A DNA stretch of 6,977 bases from Candidatus Omnitrophica bacterium CG02_land_8_20_14_3_00__42_8 (GTDB lineage: Bacteria > Omnitrophota > Gorgyraeia > Gorgyraeales > Gorgyraeaceae). A model generated the notes under the pieces. The model was not told the DNA's origin. It searched no databases and saw nothing but the letters and a program-made list of their open reading frames with translations. A program made the translations under genes and the position numbers. Location: NCBI GenBank assembly GCA_002780805.1, contig PEUD01000071.1, forward strand, positions 1 through 6,977, given 5' to 3'. Of this stretch, positions 1 to 5,568 are shown one piece after another (position 1 is the stretch's first letter; the number at the start of each line of letters is the position of its first letter).

Positions 1-90
1 CAGGTAAATTGGGCAACTACAATATATTGTGTATTATAATTCAGCAGAGAAGATTACGACACAGTCTGAATGTAAATTTTGGGATAAAGC

Positions 91-119
91 TTGACACCGG
101 CGGTTGTTTTGTATAGAAT
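91..119 (+). promoter_or_regulatory. Sigma70-type promoter for rpsU and probably the whole gene run
   Basis: A perfect -35 hexamer TTGACA (91-96) is followed after 17 nt by TAGAAT (114-119), a five-of-six match to the -10 consensus. Transcription would begin near 126 and give a leader of about 100 nt before rpsU. It is the best promoter match I see in the window, and no convincing terminator separates it from the genes downstream, so it may drive a long operon. A perfect TATAAT also occurs at 35-40 but has no -35 partner at proper spacing. The assignment rests on consensus matching alone. Confidence 0.7.
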
Positions 120-152
120 TAAGCAAAACAAATAAATAGCGAAGGATAAGTG

Positions 153-188
153 TCCCTCGTCCGCCAAAGTTCTGTGGCGGACTCGGGA
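153..188 (+). promoter_or_regulatory. Leader hairpin 1 upstream of rpsU
   Basis: TCCC (153-156) pairs with GGGA (185-188), and after a 2x2 internal mismatch GTCCGCCA (159-166) pairs with TGGCGGAC (175-182), leaving an 8-nt loop. No T-run follows, so it is not a typical terminator. It lies inside the predicted 5' leader of rpsU. It could be a regulatory fold for ribosomal protein autoregulation, or a copy of a dispersed palindromic repeat. The pairing is directly visible; the role is inferred. Confidence 0.6.
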
Positions 189-213
189 TCAATTTTTACT
201 TCGCAAAAATTGA
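189..213 (+). promoter_or_regulatory. Leader hairpin 2 abutting the rpsU ribosome binding site
   Basis: TCAATTTTT (189-197) is perfectly complementary to AAAAATTGA (205-213), giving a 9-bp stem with the loop ACTTCGC (198-204). The 3' arm ends one base before the Shine-Dalgarno GAGGTG, so folding would change ribosome access. It follows hairpin 1 with no spacer. CCTC at 155-158, within or beside hairpin 1, is also complementary to the GAGG of the binding site, which would allow an alternative sequestering fold. Regulation is inferred; the pairing is seen. Confidence 0.55.
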
Positions 214-219
214 GAGGTG
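214..219 (+). promoter_or_regulatory. Ribosome binding site of rpsU
   Basis: GAGGTG lies 7 nt before the ATG at 227 and fits the 16S anti-Shine-Dalgarno sequence. It sits immediately after leader hairpin 2 and fixes the rpsU start. Confidence 0.75.
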
Positions 220-226
220 AAAACGA

Positions 227-403
227 ATGTCGAGAATAGAAATAGCTCCCGGAGAATCCTTAGAGAAAGCCTTGAGGCGCTTTAAGAAGAAAATAGAACG
301 AGACGGTTTGTTAAAGTTATTAAAAGCCCGTAAGCATTATGAAAAACCAAGCGAAAAAAGAAGAAGAAAACAGCGTTCGCCCAAGTCAACCAACAGGTAT
401 TGA
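227..403 (+). CDS. rpsU: Small ribosomal subunit protein bS21
   Basis: This 58-residue protein begins MSRIEIAPGESLEKALRRFK and matches bS21, the small basic 30S protein near the 3' end of 16S rRNA that aids initiation. The family signature is visible: a short beta-like start, then ExLEKALRRFKKKIERDGLL, then a run rich in Arg and Lys (KRRRKQR, residues 44-50). The length is typical of the short bS21 form; the E. coli protein is longer, at about 71 residues. The start follows a good Shine-Dalgarno sequence. A strong promoter and a two-hairpin leader precede it, consistent with autoregulation, though that is inferred. It ends 15 nt before a perfect palindrome and probably begins the transcript that continues into the M16 protease gene. 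Confidence 0.93.
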   Translation: MSRIEIAPGESLEKALRRFKKKIERDGLLKLLKARKHYEKPSEKRRRKQRSPKSTNRY

Positions 404-418
404 TTTTAAATATTAAAT

Positions 419-446
419 GCAAGGGACAGGCATGCCTGTCCCTTGC
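419..446. repeat. Perfect 28-bp palindrome between rpsU and the M16 gene
   Basis: The half-site GCAAGGGACAGGCA (419-432) is followed without spacer by its exact reverse complement (433-446). All 14 base pairs match. No T-run follows, so it is not a standard terminator. It ends 3 nt before an in-frame ATG at 450 and 12 nt before the ATG at 459, filling the space where a ribosome binding site would normally lie. The GGGACAGGCA core recalls REP-like palindromes scattered through some uncultured bacterial genomes, but that is from memory and was not checked. Confidence 0.85.
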
Positions 447-458
447 TATATGTCCAAG

Positions 459-3044
459 ATGATAAAAAAAATAATTTTAATATCTCTCTTGGCATTTTTT
501 GTTTTAGGCTCTTTTATTTGCGCGCCTTTAAATGCCCAGAGCAGTATAACTCTGGATAATGGCCTTAAGGCCATTGTAAGAGAAGACCACAGAAATCCTA
601 TAGTAGTCTTTTCTGTTTTTGTGGATTCCGGTTCCGCGTCTGAAGGCGGGTATAGCGGAACAGGCATCAGTCATCTTATAGAACACATGCTTTTTAAAGG
701 GACTAAAAAATATCCCATTGGTTCTATAGAAGATATATTAAATAAATATGGAGGCAATATAGAGGGATTCACATCGTATGATTATACGGGTTACAGCATA
801 ACCATACTTAAAGATAATCTAGGCGCGGCCATTGATATATTAAAAGAAATGCTCACAAAGCCTTTATTTGACCGGGGAGAACTAAAAAAAGAAATGGCTG
901 TCATCGAGAGAGAAATGGATATGAATAAAGATGACCCGGCCAGAAGGATTTCCAGGATGATTTTTGAAACAGCCTTTTTAGAACACCCTTACCGCCTGCC
1001 TGCCATTGGATATAAGGAAAACTTTGAAAGGCTCAGGAGAGAGGATGTGGTAAAATTTTTCAAAACTGCCTATGCCCCTGAGAAAATGACCATAGCGGCC
1101 GTGGGAGATTTGGACGAACAGGATACGCTTGATAAAATAAGCGCTTCTTTCGGAAATATCCCGCGCGGCGCTAACGCGGTAGTTGTCAGGCCGAAAGAGC
1201 CTTTACAGGCGATGAAAAGACTGGCGGAGCAGAAAGCCGGCATAGACGGCGCTTACATGAATATCGGTTTTCACTCCACTGATTTGCTCAGCCCGGATCT
1301 TTACGCGATGGACCTTTTGTCTTTTATTTTAGGGCAGGGGGAAAGTTCTATATTAAATGAAGACATGAGAATGAAAAATCAAACAGTGCTTTCTATTTCC
1401 GCGTATAATTATACGCCTAAAGACCCGGGCCTTTTTATTATTTCAAGCGTATTAAAAGAAGAAAACGTAAGTAAGGCGATAGAAGGCATACTTGGCCATA
1501 TAGAAGGATTAAAACAAAATGGCGTCAGCGAAGAGGATTTTTTAAAAGCAAAAAATAACTTTATAGCCGATTATGTATACCAGAAAGAAACGATAGAGGC
1601 CCAGGCTAATGATATAGCGCAAAGCCAGGTCCTGACCGGCGGGCCTGATTTTTTCAAACAGTACGTAGAAAATATAAAGTCGGTAAAAATAGAGGACTTG
1701 AAACGGGTGGCCTCAAAATATTTTAATACTCAAAATATGACCGTGACTGTCCTCAGCAAGTCCGGAAGCGCTTTAAAAACAGAGGGCGAGCCGGGCCAAG
1801 CGGAGAAAAAGGCGGGAGATATCCGGAAGATTTCACTTTCCAATAATATACCCGTGGTTTTATATGAAAACCACGGCTTGCCGATAATAGCTGTATCTGT
1901 GTTATTCAAAGGCGGGGTCAGGGTAGAAAGCGAGGGTAACAACGGCATGTCAATGCTTGCGAGCCGGATGCTTCTGGATGGCGCGGGCCCCATGTCAAGA
2001 AGCGGCATGGCCAGATTTTATGAATCAAACGCCATAGCTTTAAATACATTTTCAGGAAACAATAGCCTTGGAATCAACATGACATGCCTCAAGGAACGCG
2101 TTGAAGACGCGTTGAAGCTTATTTCTGATATTTGCGCGAGCCCTTCTTTCCCGAACGATGAATTGAAGAGAGAAAAGGATGAAATCTCGCAAGCCATAGA
2201 CATGCAGGATAACGACATTGTTGATCACGGACATAGGTTATTAAAAGAGCTGTTGTTTAAAACCCATCCGTATAGATTCCAGGCAATAGGCACTCATGAA
2301 AGCGTGAACAAAATAAATAGAGATGCAGTAAAAAATTTTTACAAAAATATCGCATCGGCGGATAATGCTGTGATAGGCGTATCCGGAGATTTTGACAGCG
2401 GGAACATGGAAGCCCTCGTTGAAAAATATTTCTCTAACATAAATGCAGGGGCCGGTTTCAAACCGCCCCCCGCAAAAGAACCCAGCCTTGACAAAAATAT
2501 AGAAAAAGAGGCCCCTGTAAACAAAGATCAGTCGCTCATACTCATAGGATTCCGGGGAATAGATATTTATGATAAAGATAGGTATGCCGTTGAAATACTG
2601 ACAAATATATTGTCAAGCCCTTCGGGCGTATTGTTCAATGGCATACGGGAAGAAAAAGGGCTGACTTACGCGGTGGGCGCTTTTAATGTGCTGGGTATTG
2701 ACCCGGGATATATTGCCATATATGCGCTGACTTCAAGAGAAAATATAGAAAAGGTGAAGAGCGGCCTCTTCCGGGAATTGGATTTACTCGCGAGAAACGG
2801 CGCGAAGAAAGAAGGGATAGAGAGGTCAAAGAATTATTTAAAAGCGATGCGCAGGGTGGAGGCGCAGACAAATTCCGGTTTTATTTTCAGCGCGGCAATG
2901 GACGAACTTTACGGGCTCGGGTACGATAATTATAAGAATTTTGATAAAAATATAGACTCTGTTACGATAGAAGATGTCAAGCGGGCGGCGAAGAGGATCC
3001 TGACGCTTGATAAATGCGCGGTGGTAATACTAAAGGGAAAATAA
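459..3044 (+). CDS. Exported M16 family zinc protease, fused two-half form
   Basis: This is a metallopeptidase of the pitrilysin/insulinase clan, about 861 residues from this start. Residues 1-26 form a signal peptide (MIKK, hydrophobic core, APLNA before QSS), placing the protein outside the cytoplasm, probably in the periplasm. The first half carries the inverted zinc motif HLIEH at 72-76, with the third ligand probably E152 in the VIEREMD segment. The second half, from about residue 455, repeats the fold without zinc ligands (M499, S502 and R503 replace them). It keeps the REEKGLTY motif with R730 and Y737, typical of the partner half that grips substrate. The chain therefore resembles a fusion of an M16B catalytic subunit with its non-catalytic partner. 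Substrates are probably unfolded or short peptides. Starts at 417, 432 and 450 are also in frame. The first three overlap or abut the palindrome, and none has a Shine-Dalgarno site. I chose 459 because it gives a classic signal peptide. Confidence 0.9.
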   Translation: MIKKIILISLLAFFVLGSFICAPLNAQSSITLDNGLKAIVREDHRNPIVVFSVFVDSGSASEGGYSGTGISHLIEHMLFKGTKKYPIGSIEDILNKYGGNIEGFTSYDYTGYSITILKDNLGAAIDILKEMLTKPLFDRGELKKEMAVIEREMDMNKDDPARRISRMIFETAFLEHPYRLPAIGYKENFERLRREDVVKFFKTAYAPEKMTIAAVGDLDEQDTLDKISASFGNIPRGANAVVVRPKEPLQAMKRLAEQKAGIDGAYMNIGFHSTDLLSPDLYAMDLLSFILGQGESSILNEDMRMKNQTVLSISAYNYTPKDPGLFIISSVLKEENVSKAIEGILGHIEGLKQNGVSEEDFLKAKNNFIADYVYQKETIEAQANDIAQSQVLTGGPDFFKQYVENIKSVKIEDLKRVASKYFNTQNMTVTVLSKSGSALKTEGEPGQAEKKAGDIRKISLSNNIPVVLYENHGLPIIAVSVLFKGGVRVESEGNNGMSMLASRMLLDGAGPMSRSGMARFYESNAIALNTFSGNNSLGINMTCLKERVEDALKLISDICASPSFPNDELKREKDEISQAIDMQDNDIVDHGHRLLKELLFKTHPYRFQAIGTHESVNKINRDAVKNFYKNIASADNAVIGVSGDFDSGNMEALVEKYFSNINAGAGFKPPPAKEPSLDKNIEKEAPVNKDQSLILIGFRGIDIYDKDRYAVEILTNILSSPSGVLFNGIREEKGLTYAVGAFNVLGIDPGYIAIYALTSRENIEKVKSGLFRELDLLARNGAKKEGIERSKNYLKAMRRVEAQTNSGFIFSAAMDELYGLGYDNYKNFDKNIDSVTIEDVKRAAKRILTLDKCAVVILKGK

Positions 3045-3046
3045 AG

Positions 3047-3075
3047 GCAGGGGGCGGTTTGAAACCGCCCCCTGC
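3047..3075. repeat. GC-rich 29-nt palindrome between the M16 and MEMO genes
   Basis: GCAGGGGGCGGTTT (3047-3060) and AAACCGCCCCCTGC (3062-3075) are exact reverse complements around one central G. As RNA this would be a very stable hairpin of about 12-13 bp. It begins 2 nt after the protease stop codon and ends 3 nt before the ATG at 3079. There is no T-run, so classic termination is unlikely. It could stabilise the upstream mRNA end, or be a repeat copy. It starts GCA and ends TGC like the palindrome at 419-446, but the cores differ. Confidence 0.85.
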
Positions 3076-3078
3076 ATA

Positions 3079-3888
3079 ATGAATATGATACGAAGACCTG
3101 TGTTCGCCGGACAATTTTATCCTCAAACCGAAGCAAGCCTTAGAAAAATGCTATCGGGATTAATAGAGCCTGTTTCTGAGAAACAGGATGCAATAGGCGT
3201 AATAATGCCGCACGCCGGCTACGTGTATTCCGGTTACGTGGCAGGCGCCACGATATCAAAGGTAGGGCTTAAAAAAACAGTAATCATTCTAGGCACAAAT
3301 CACACAGGCCGGGGGGAAAAATTCAGCATTATGACCGGCGGGAGCTGGATGACTCCCCTGGGAGAGGTAAAAATAGACAGCGAGATCGCGGAATCTATTT
3401 TAAAAGAAAGCCCTCTTTTAAAAGATGACATCCTTGCGCATATGTACGAACATTCCATAGAAGTGGAACTGCCTTTCCTGCAGTATCTGGAAAAGGACAT
3501 AAGGATAGTGCCGATAGTCATATCTGAGGGAAAATTGTCAGAATATCAAAAATTGGGGGAAGAGATAGCGGATGGTTTTAAAAAAATAGGCAGGTCCGGC
3601 CTTTTTATGGCGAGCACCGACATGACTCATTATGAATCAAAAGAGTCTGCGCAGGAAAAGGACAGGCTGGCCATAGATGCCATCTCGGACATGAACGAAG
3701 AAAAATTATTCAATGTAGTTAAAGAGAATGGCCTGTCTATGTGCGGGTTTCCCGCTGTCTGCGTGCTCATAAGGGCGTGTAAAAAATTAGGCGCAAAAAA
3801 AGCAGGGCTCGTAAAATACCAGACAAGCGGAGACATATCAGGCGACTATAGCTCCGTGGTAGGTTATGCAGGGATGGTCTTATGGTAA
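3079..3888 (+). CDS. MEMO family protein (AmmeMemoRadiSam system protein B type)
   Basis: The 269-residue product is a full-length MEMO-like protein, a family related in fold to LigB-type ring-opening dioxygenases. Visible family motifs are RRPVFAGQFYP near the N-terminus, PHAGYVYSG (H45), LGTNHTG (H75), EHSIEVELPFLQ (H125), STDMTHY (D181, H184) and MCGFPA (C222). H45, H75 and C222 appear to match the metal-site residues described for human MEMO1. Bacterial members often accompany AMMECR1 and radical SAM proteins in a predicted modification system of unknown target. Neither partner is in this window. A second ATG at 3085 gives the equally plausible start MIRRPVF. Neither start has a Shine-Dalgarno site, because a palindrome ends 3 nt upstream of the first. 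Its end overlaps the next gene by 7 nt. Family assignment is firm; the reaction is unknown. Confidence 0.9.
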   Translation: MNMIRRPVFAGQFYPQTEASLRKMLSGLIEPVSEKQDAIGVIMPHAGYVYSGYVAGATISKVGLKKTVIILGTNHTGRGEKFSIMTGGSWMTPLGEVKIDSEIAESILKESPLLKDDILAHMYEHSIEVELPFLQYLEKDIRIVPIVISEGKLSEYQKLGEEIADGFKKIGRSGLFMASTDMTHYESKESAQEKDRLAIDAISDMNEEKLFNVVKENGLSMCGFPAVCVLIRACKKLGAKKAGLVKYQTSGDISGDYSSVVGYAGMVLW

Positions 3889-4850
3889 AGAACAAATTAT
3901 CATTAATATTAAGGGTTGCTATAAGCTTCGGGCTTCTCCTGCTTCTGATCTGGATAATGAGGAAAGATGCCGGAGAGGTTATTGGAATCCTAAAAAGTTC
4001 CAATAGGTTTTTTATCGTGCTGTCCTTAGCCATTAATATCCCTATTTCGATAGGAATGGCTTACAGGTTGAAGATGCTGCTATCCGGGAAAAAAATATCG
4101 CTTTCAATAAAAGACGCTGTATATCTCACGTTTATAGGGTATTTCTATAATAATTTTCTGCCGACAGCGATCGGTGGGGATATAGCAAAAGCGCATTACG
4201 CGTCCAAGAGGACAAACAATACAGCCGCTTCTTATGCCGCGGTATTCATGGACAGGATTTCAGGGCTGGCAGCTACTCTAATAATAGCTCTCATAGGCCT
4301 TGTTTTTATAGGCAGGGGTATGGATAATAAATTTATTGTCTGGAGCGTCCCTTGTTTATGTTTTTTGGCAATACTCATGATCATGCTCTTATTTAAAAAA
4401 AATAATAAAACAGGGGATAATTTTTCCGAAAAAAAGGGGTTATTTAACGCCATAAAGACAAAGGCTTCAAAATTATACGCCGCTGTAAATCTCTACAGAA
4501 ACAACCCGGTTCTTTTGATAAAGGCCGTGATGGTGTCCCTGGCATTGCAATCTTTGGCTATATTCACCGTTTACCTGTTCATATTGTCCACGGGAGGGGA
4601 CATCCTTTTATTAAGATTGTTTTTTATAGTTCCGCTTGTGTGGACCATAAGCATGCTGCCTTCTTTAAACGGATTAGGAGTGAGAGAAGGGGCGTTTGTA
4701 TATTTTTTGAAAAGTTACATCGGGGCGGAAAAGGCGCTCGCGATTTCTGTTCTATGCCTGGGTTTAATCATGCTTTACAGCGTAATCGGAGGGGTATTCC
4801 AATTAGTGTACCCCGTGAAAATTAAAACAGAGGAGAAGGAGGGCCTATGA
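3882..4850 (+). CDS. UPF0104 integral membrane protein, lysylphosphatidylglycerol synthase transmembrane domain family
   Basis: The 322-residue protein is almost entirely membrane-embedded. I see about eight hydrophobic segments, near residues 7-26, 42-62, 78-98, 122-144, 150-171, 211-236, 241-262 and 284-310. Family motifs are NNFLPTAIGGDIAKA (90-104), MDRISGL (123-129) and LPSLNGLGVREG (259-270), as in YbhN/UPF0104 and the flippase-like half of MprF. The aminoacyl-transferase domain of MprF is absent, so it should not be called a lysyl-PG synthase. A role in lipid or glycolipid transport or envelope assembly is an inference from the family. Its start lies inside the end of the MEMO gene. 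Its TGA stop overlaps the ATG of the Trm112-like gene as ATGA, indicating translational coupling. Confidence 0.88.
   Translation: MVKNKLSLILRVAISFGLLLLLIWIMRKDAGEVIGILKSSNRFFIVLSLAINIPISIGMAYRLKMLLSGKKISLSIKDAVYLTFIGYFYNNFLPTAIGGDIAKAHYASKRTNNTAASYAAVFMDRISGLAATLIIALIGLVFIGRGMDNKFIVWSVPCLCFLAILMIMLLFKKNNKTGDNFSEKKGLFNAIKTKASKLYAAVNLYRNNPVLLIKAVMVSLALQSLAIFTVYLFILSTGGDILLLRLFFIVPLVWTISMLPSLNGLGVREGAFVYFLKSYIGAEKALAISVLCLGLIMLYSVIGGVFQLVYPVKIKTEEKEGL
4837..4842 (+). promoter_or_regulatory. Ribosome binding site of the Trm112-like gene
   Basis: AGGAGG, within the longer purine stretch 4831-4843, lies 4 nt before the ATG at 4847 and inside the 3' end of the UPF0104 gene. It supports this short gene as real despite its full overlap with the upstream stop codon. 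Confidence 0.75.
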
Positions 4851-4999
4851 TTGACAAAGAATTGTTAGCGATACTCGCCTGCCCCGCGTGCAAGGCAGAC
4901 GTTGAATTAAAAAATGATAAAATTTGCTGCGTAAAATGCGGCAAAAAATATCCTATCAGAGATGGCATACCTGTGATGCTCATCGAAGAAGCGGAGTAA
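4847..4999 (+). CDS. Trm112-like zinc-ribbon protein (UPF0434/YcaR type)
   Basis: This 50-residue protein begins MIDKELLAILACPACKADVE and ends IPVMLIEEAE. It has the family layout: a short helix (DKELLAILACP), a first knuckle C12-x2-C15, a beta segment, a second knuckle C28-x2-C31 (with an extra C27), then YPIRDGIPVML. Such proteins bind zinc. The eukaryotic and archaeal Trm112 proteins activate methyltransferases, but the target of the short bacterial version is largely unknown. It is preceded by a strong ribosome binding site and shares ATGA with the UPF0104 stop, so the two are probably co-translated. No methyltransferase gene is adjacent here. It is easy to miss because of its size. Confidence 0.87.
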   Translation: MIDKELLAILACPACKADVELKNDKICCVKCGKKYPIRDGIPVMLIEEAE

Positions 5000-5003
5000 A
5001 CAA

Positions 5004-5097
5004 GTTAGCTGATGTTGTCCGAGGTTGTCAGAAGTTATCTGAAGTTGCAAAAGCAACCTCAGATAACTTTATATAACATCAGATAACTTCAGATAAC
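5004..5097. repeat. Decamer-built inverted repeat (94 nt) upstream of aroQ
   Basis: Two 45-nt arms (5004-5048 and 5053-5097) face each other across the loop AAAA (5049-5052). Each arm is four and a half degenerate copies of a 10-nt unit close to GTTATCTGAN. By hand, 35 of 45 positions pair as Watson-Crick and 3 more as G-U. The 15 bp nearest the loop contain one mismatch. It begins 4 nt after the Trm112-like stop and ends 4 nt before the aroQ Shine-Dalgarno site. No T-run follows. It may be a dispersed repeat, an RNA stem or a protein-binding array with near-helical phasing. The structure is seen; the role is unknown. Confidence 0.85.
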
Positions 5098-5101
5098 ATT
5101 C

Positions 5102-5107
5102 AGGAGG
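5102..5107 (+). promoter_or_regulatory. Ribosome binding site deciding the aroQ start
   Basis: AGGAGG lies 2 nt before ATG 5110 and 5 nt before ATG 5113. The two ATG codons are adjacent and in frame. The 5-nt spacing is within the usual range and the 2-nt spacing is not, so 5113 is preferred. Confidence 0.75.
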
Positions 5108-5112
5108 GCATG

Positions 5113-5568
5113 ATGATAAAGATTCTAGTAATCCATGGGCCTAATCTAAATCTACTCGGTAAAAGAGAGCCTGAGATTTATGGCAAGGCCACCATCGAAG
5201 GCATTAATAAAAAATTAAATGCAATCGCGAAAAAGAAAAAAATAACCCTTGAGATTTTTCAATCAAACCACGAGGGTGAGATAGTGGATAAAATAGGCGG
5301 AGCAAGAGATAAATACAGCGCTCTTCTTATAAACCCGGCCGCGTATACGCATACGAGCGTTGCCATAAGGGATGCCATATCTGCTGTTAATATACCTGCC
5401 GTAGAGGTGCATCTCTCTAATATCTATGCGAGAGAGGATTTTAGGCGCAATTCATTAATAGCCTCTGTAGTGAAGGGCCAGATATCCGGATTCGGCATTG
5501 ACAGCTACCTATATGGCCTTGACGCCGCCATTAATCTGGCAAAAAATAACGGACATGAGCTATGCTGA
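5113..5568 (+). CDS. aroQ: Type II 3-dehydroquinate dehydratase
   Basis: The 151-residue enzyme removes water from 3-dehydroquinate to give 3-dehydroshikimate in the cytoplasmic shikimate pathway to aromatic amino acids. Type II hallmarks are all present: the start MIKILVIHGPNLNLLGKREP, catalytic Tyr23 in the EIYG lid loop, the NPAAYTHTS block (N74, H80), the EVHLSN block with catalytic His100, and AREDFRRNS with R111. The length is typical of this dodecameric family. The protein looks intact. A decamer inverted repeat and a strong ribosome binding site precede it. Its last 14 bases overlap the pepP start, and the aroQ-pepP-efp order is a well-known linkage. The adjacent ATG at 5110 is the only serious alternative start. 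Confidence 0.95.
   Translation: MIKILVIHGPNLNLLGKREPEIYGKATIEGINKKLNAIAKKKKITLEIFQSNHEGEIVDKIGGARDKYSALLINPAAYTHTSVAIRDAISAVNIPAVEVHLSNIYAREDFRRNSLIASVVKGQISGFGIDSYLYGLDAAINLAKNNGHELC

Noticed and set aside
35..40. Perfect TATAAT as a second promoter
   Set aside because: No -35 hexamer lies at 16-18 nt spacing; the nearest candidate TTGGGC at 9-14 is weak and 20 nt away.
3..116. Open frame without a start codon at the left edge
   Set aside because: The translation has no recognisable motif, no start is visible, and its end overlaps the rpsU promoter. It could be the tail of an upstream gene but cannot be supported.
417..458. Longer M16 starts at 417, 432 or 450
   Set aside because: They translate the palindrome or start at its edge, have no Shine-Dalgarno site, and add residues before an otherwise classic MIKK signal peptide. 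450 remains possible.
4640..4825. Small + strand ORF inside the UPF0104 gene
   Set aside because: It is an alternative frame of a well-supported membrane protein gene, with no family motif and no good ribosome binding site.
5004..5097. CRISPR array or rho-independent terminator
   Set aside because: The units are 10 nt, contiguous and inverted with no unique spacers, so it is not CRISPR. There is no T-run after the stem, so it is not a standard terminator.
5498..5554. Upstream extension of the M24 peptidase start
   Set aside because: These 57 bases are the aroQ 3' coding region read in another frame. The added residues are unlike the family, which normally begins close to the RQKKLIGSIR segment.
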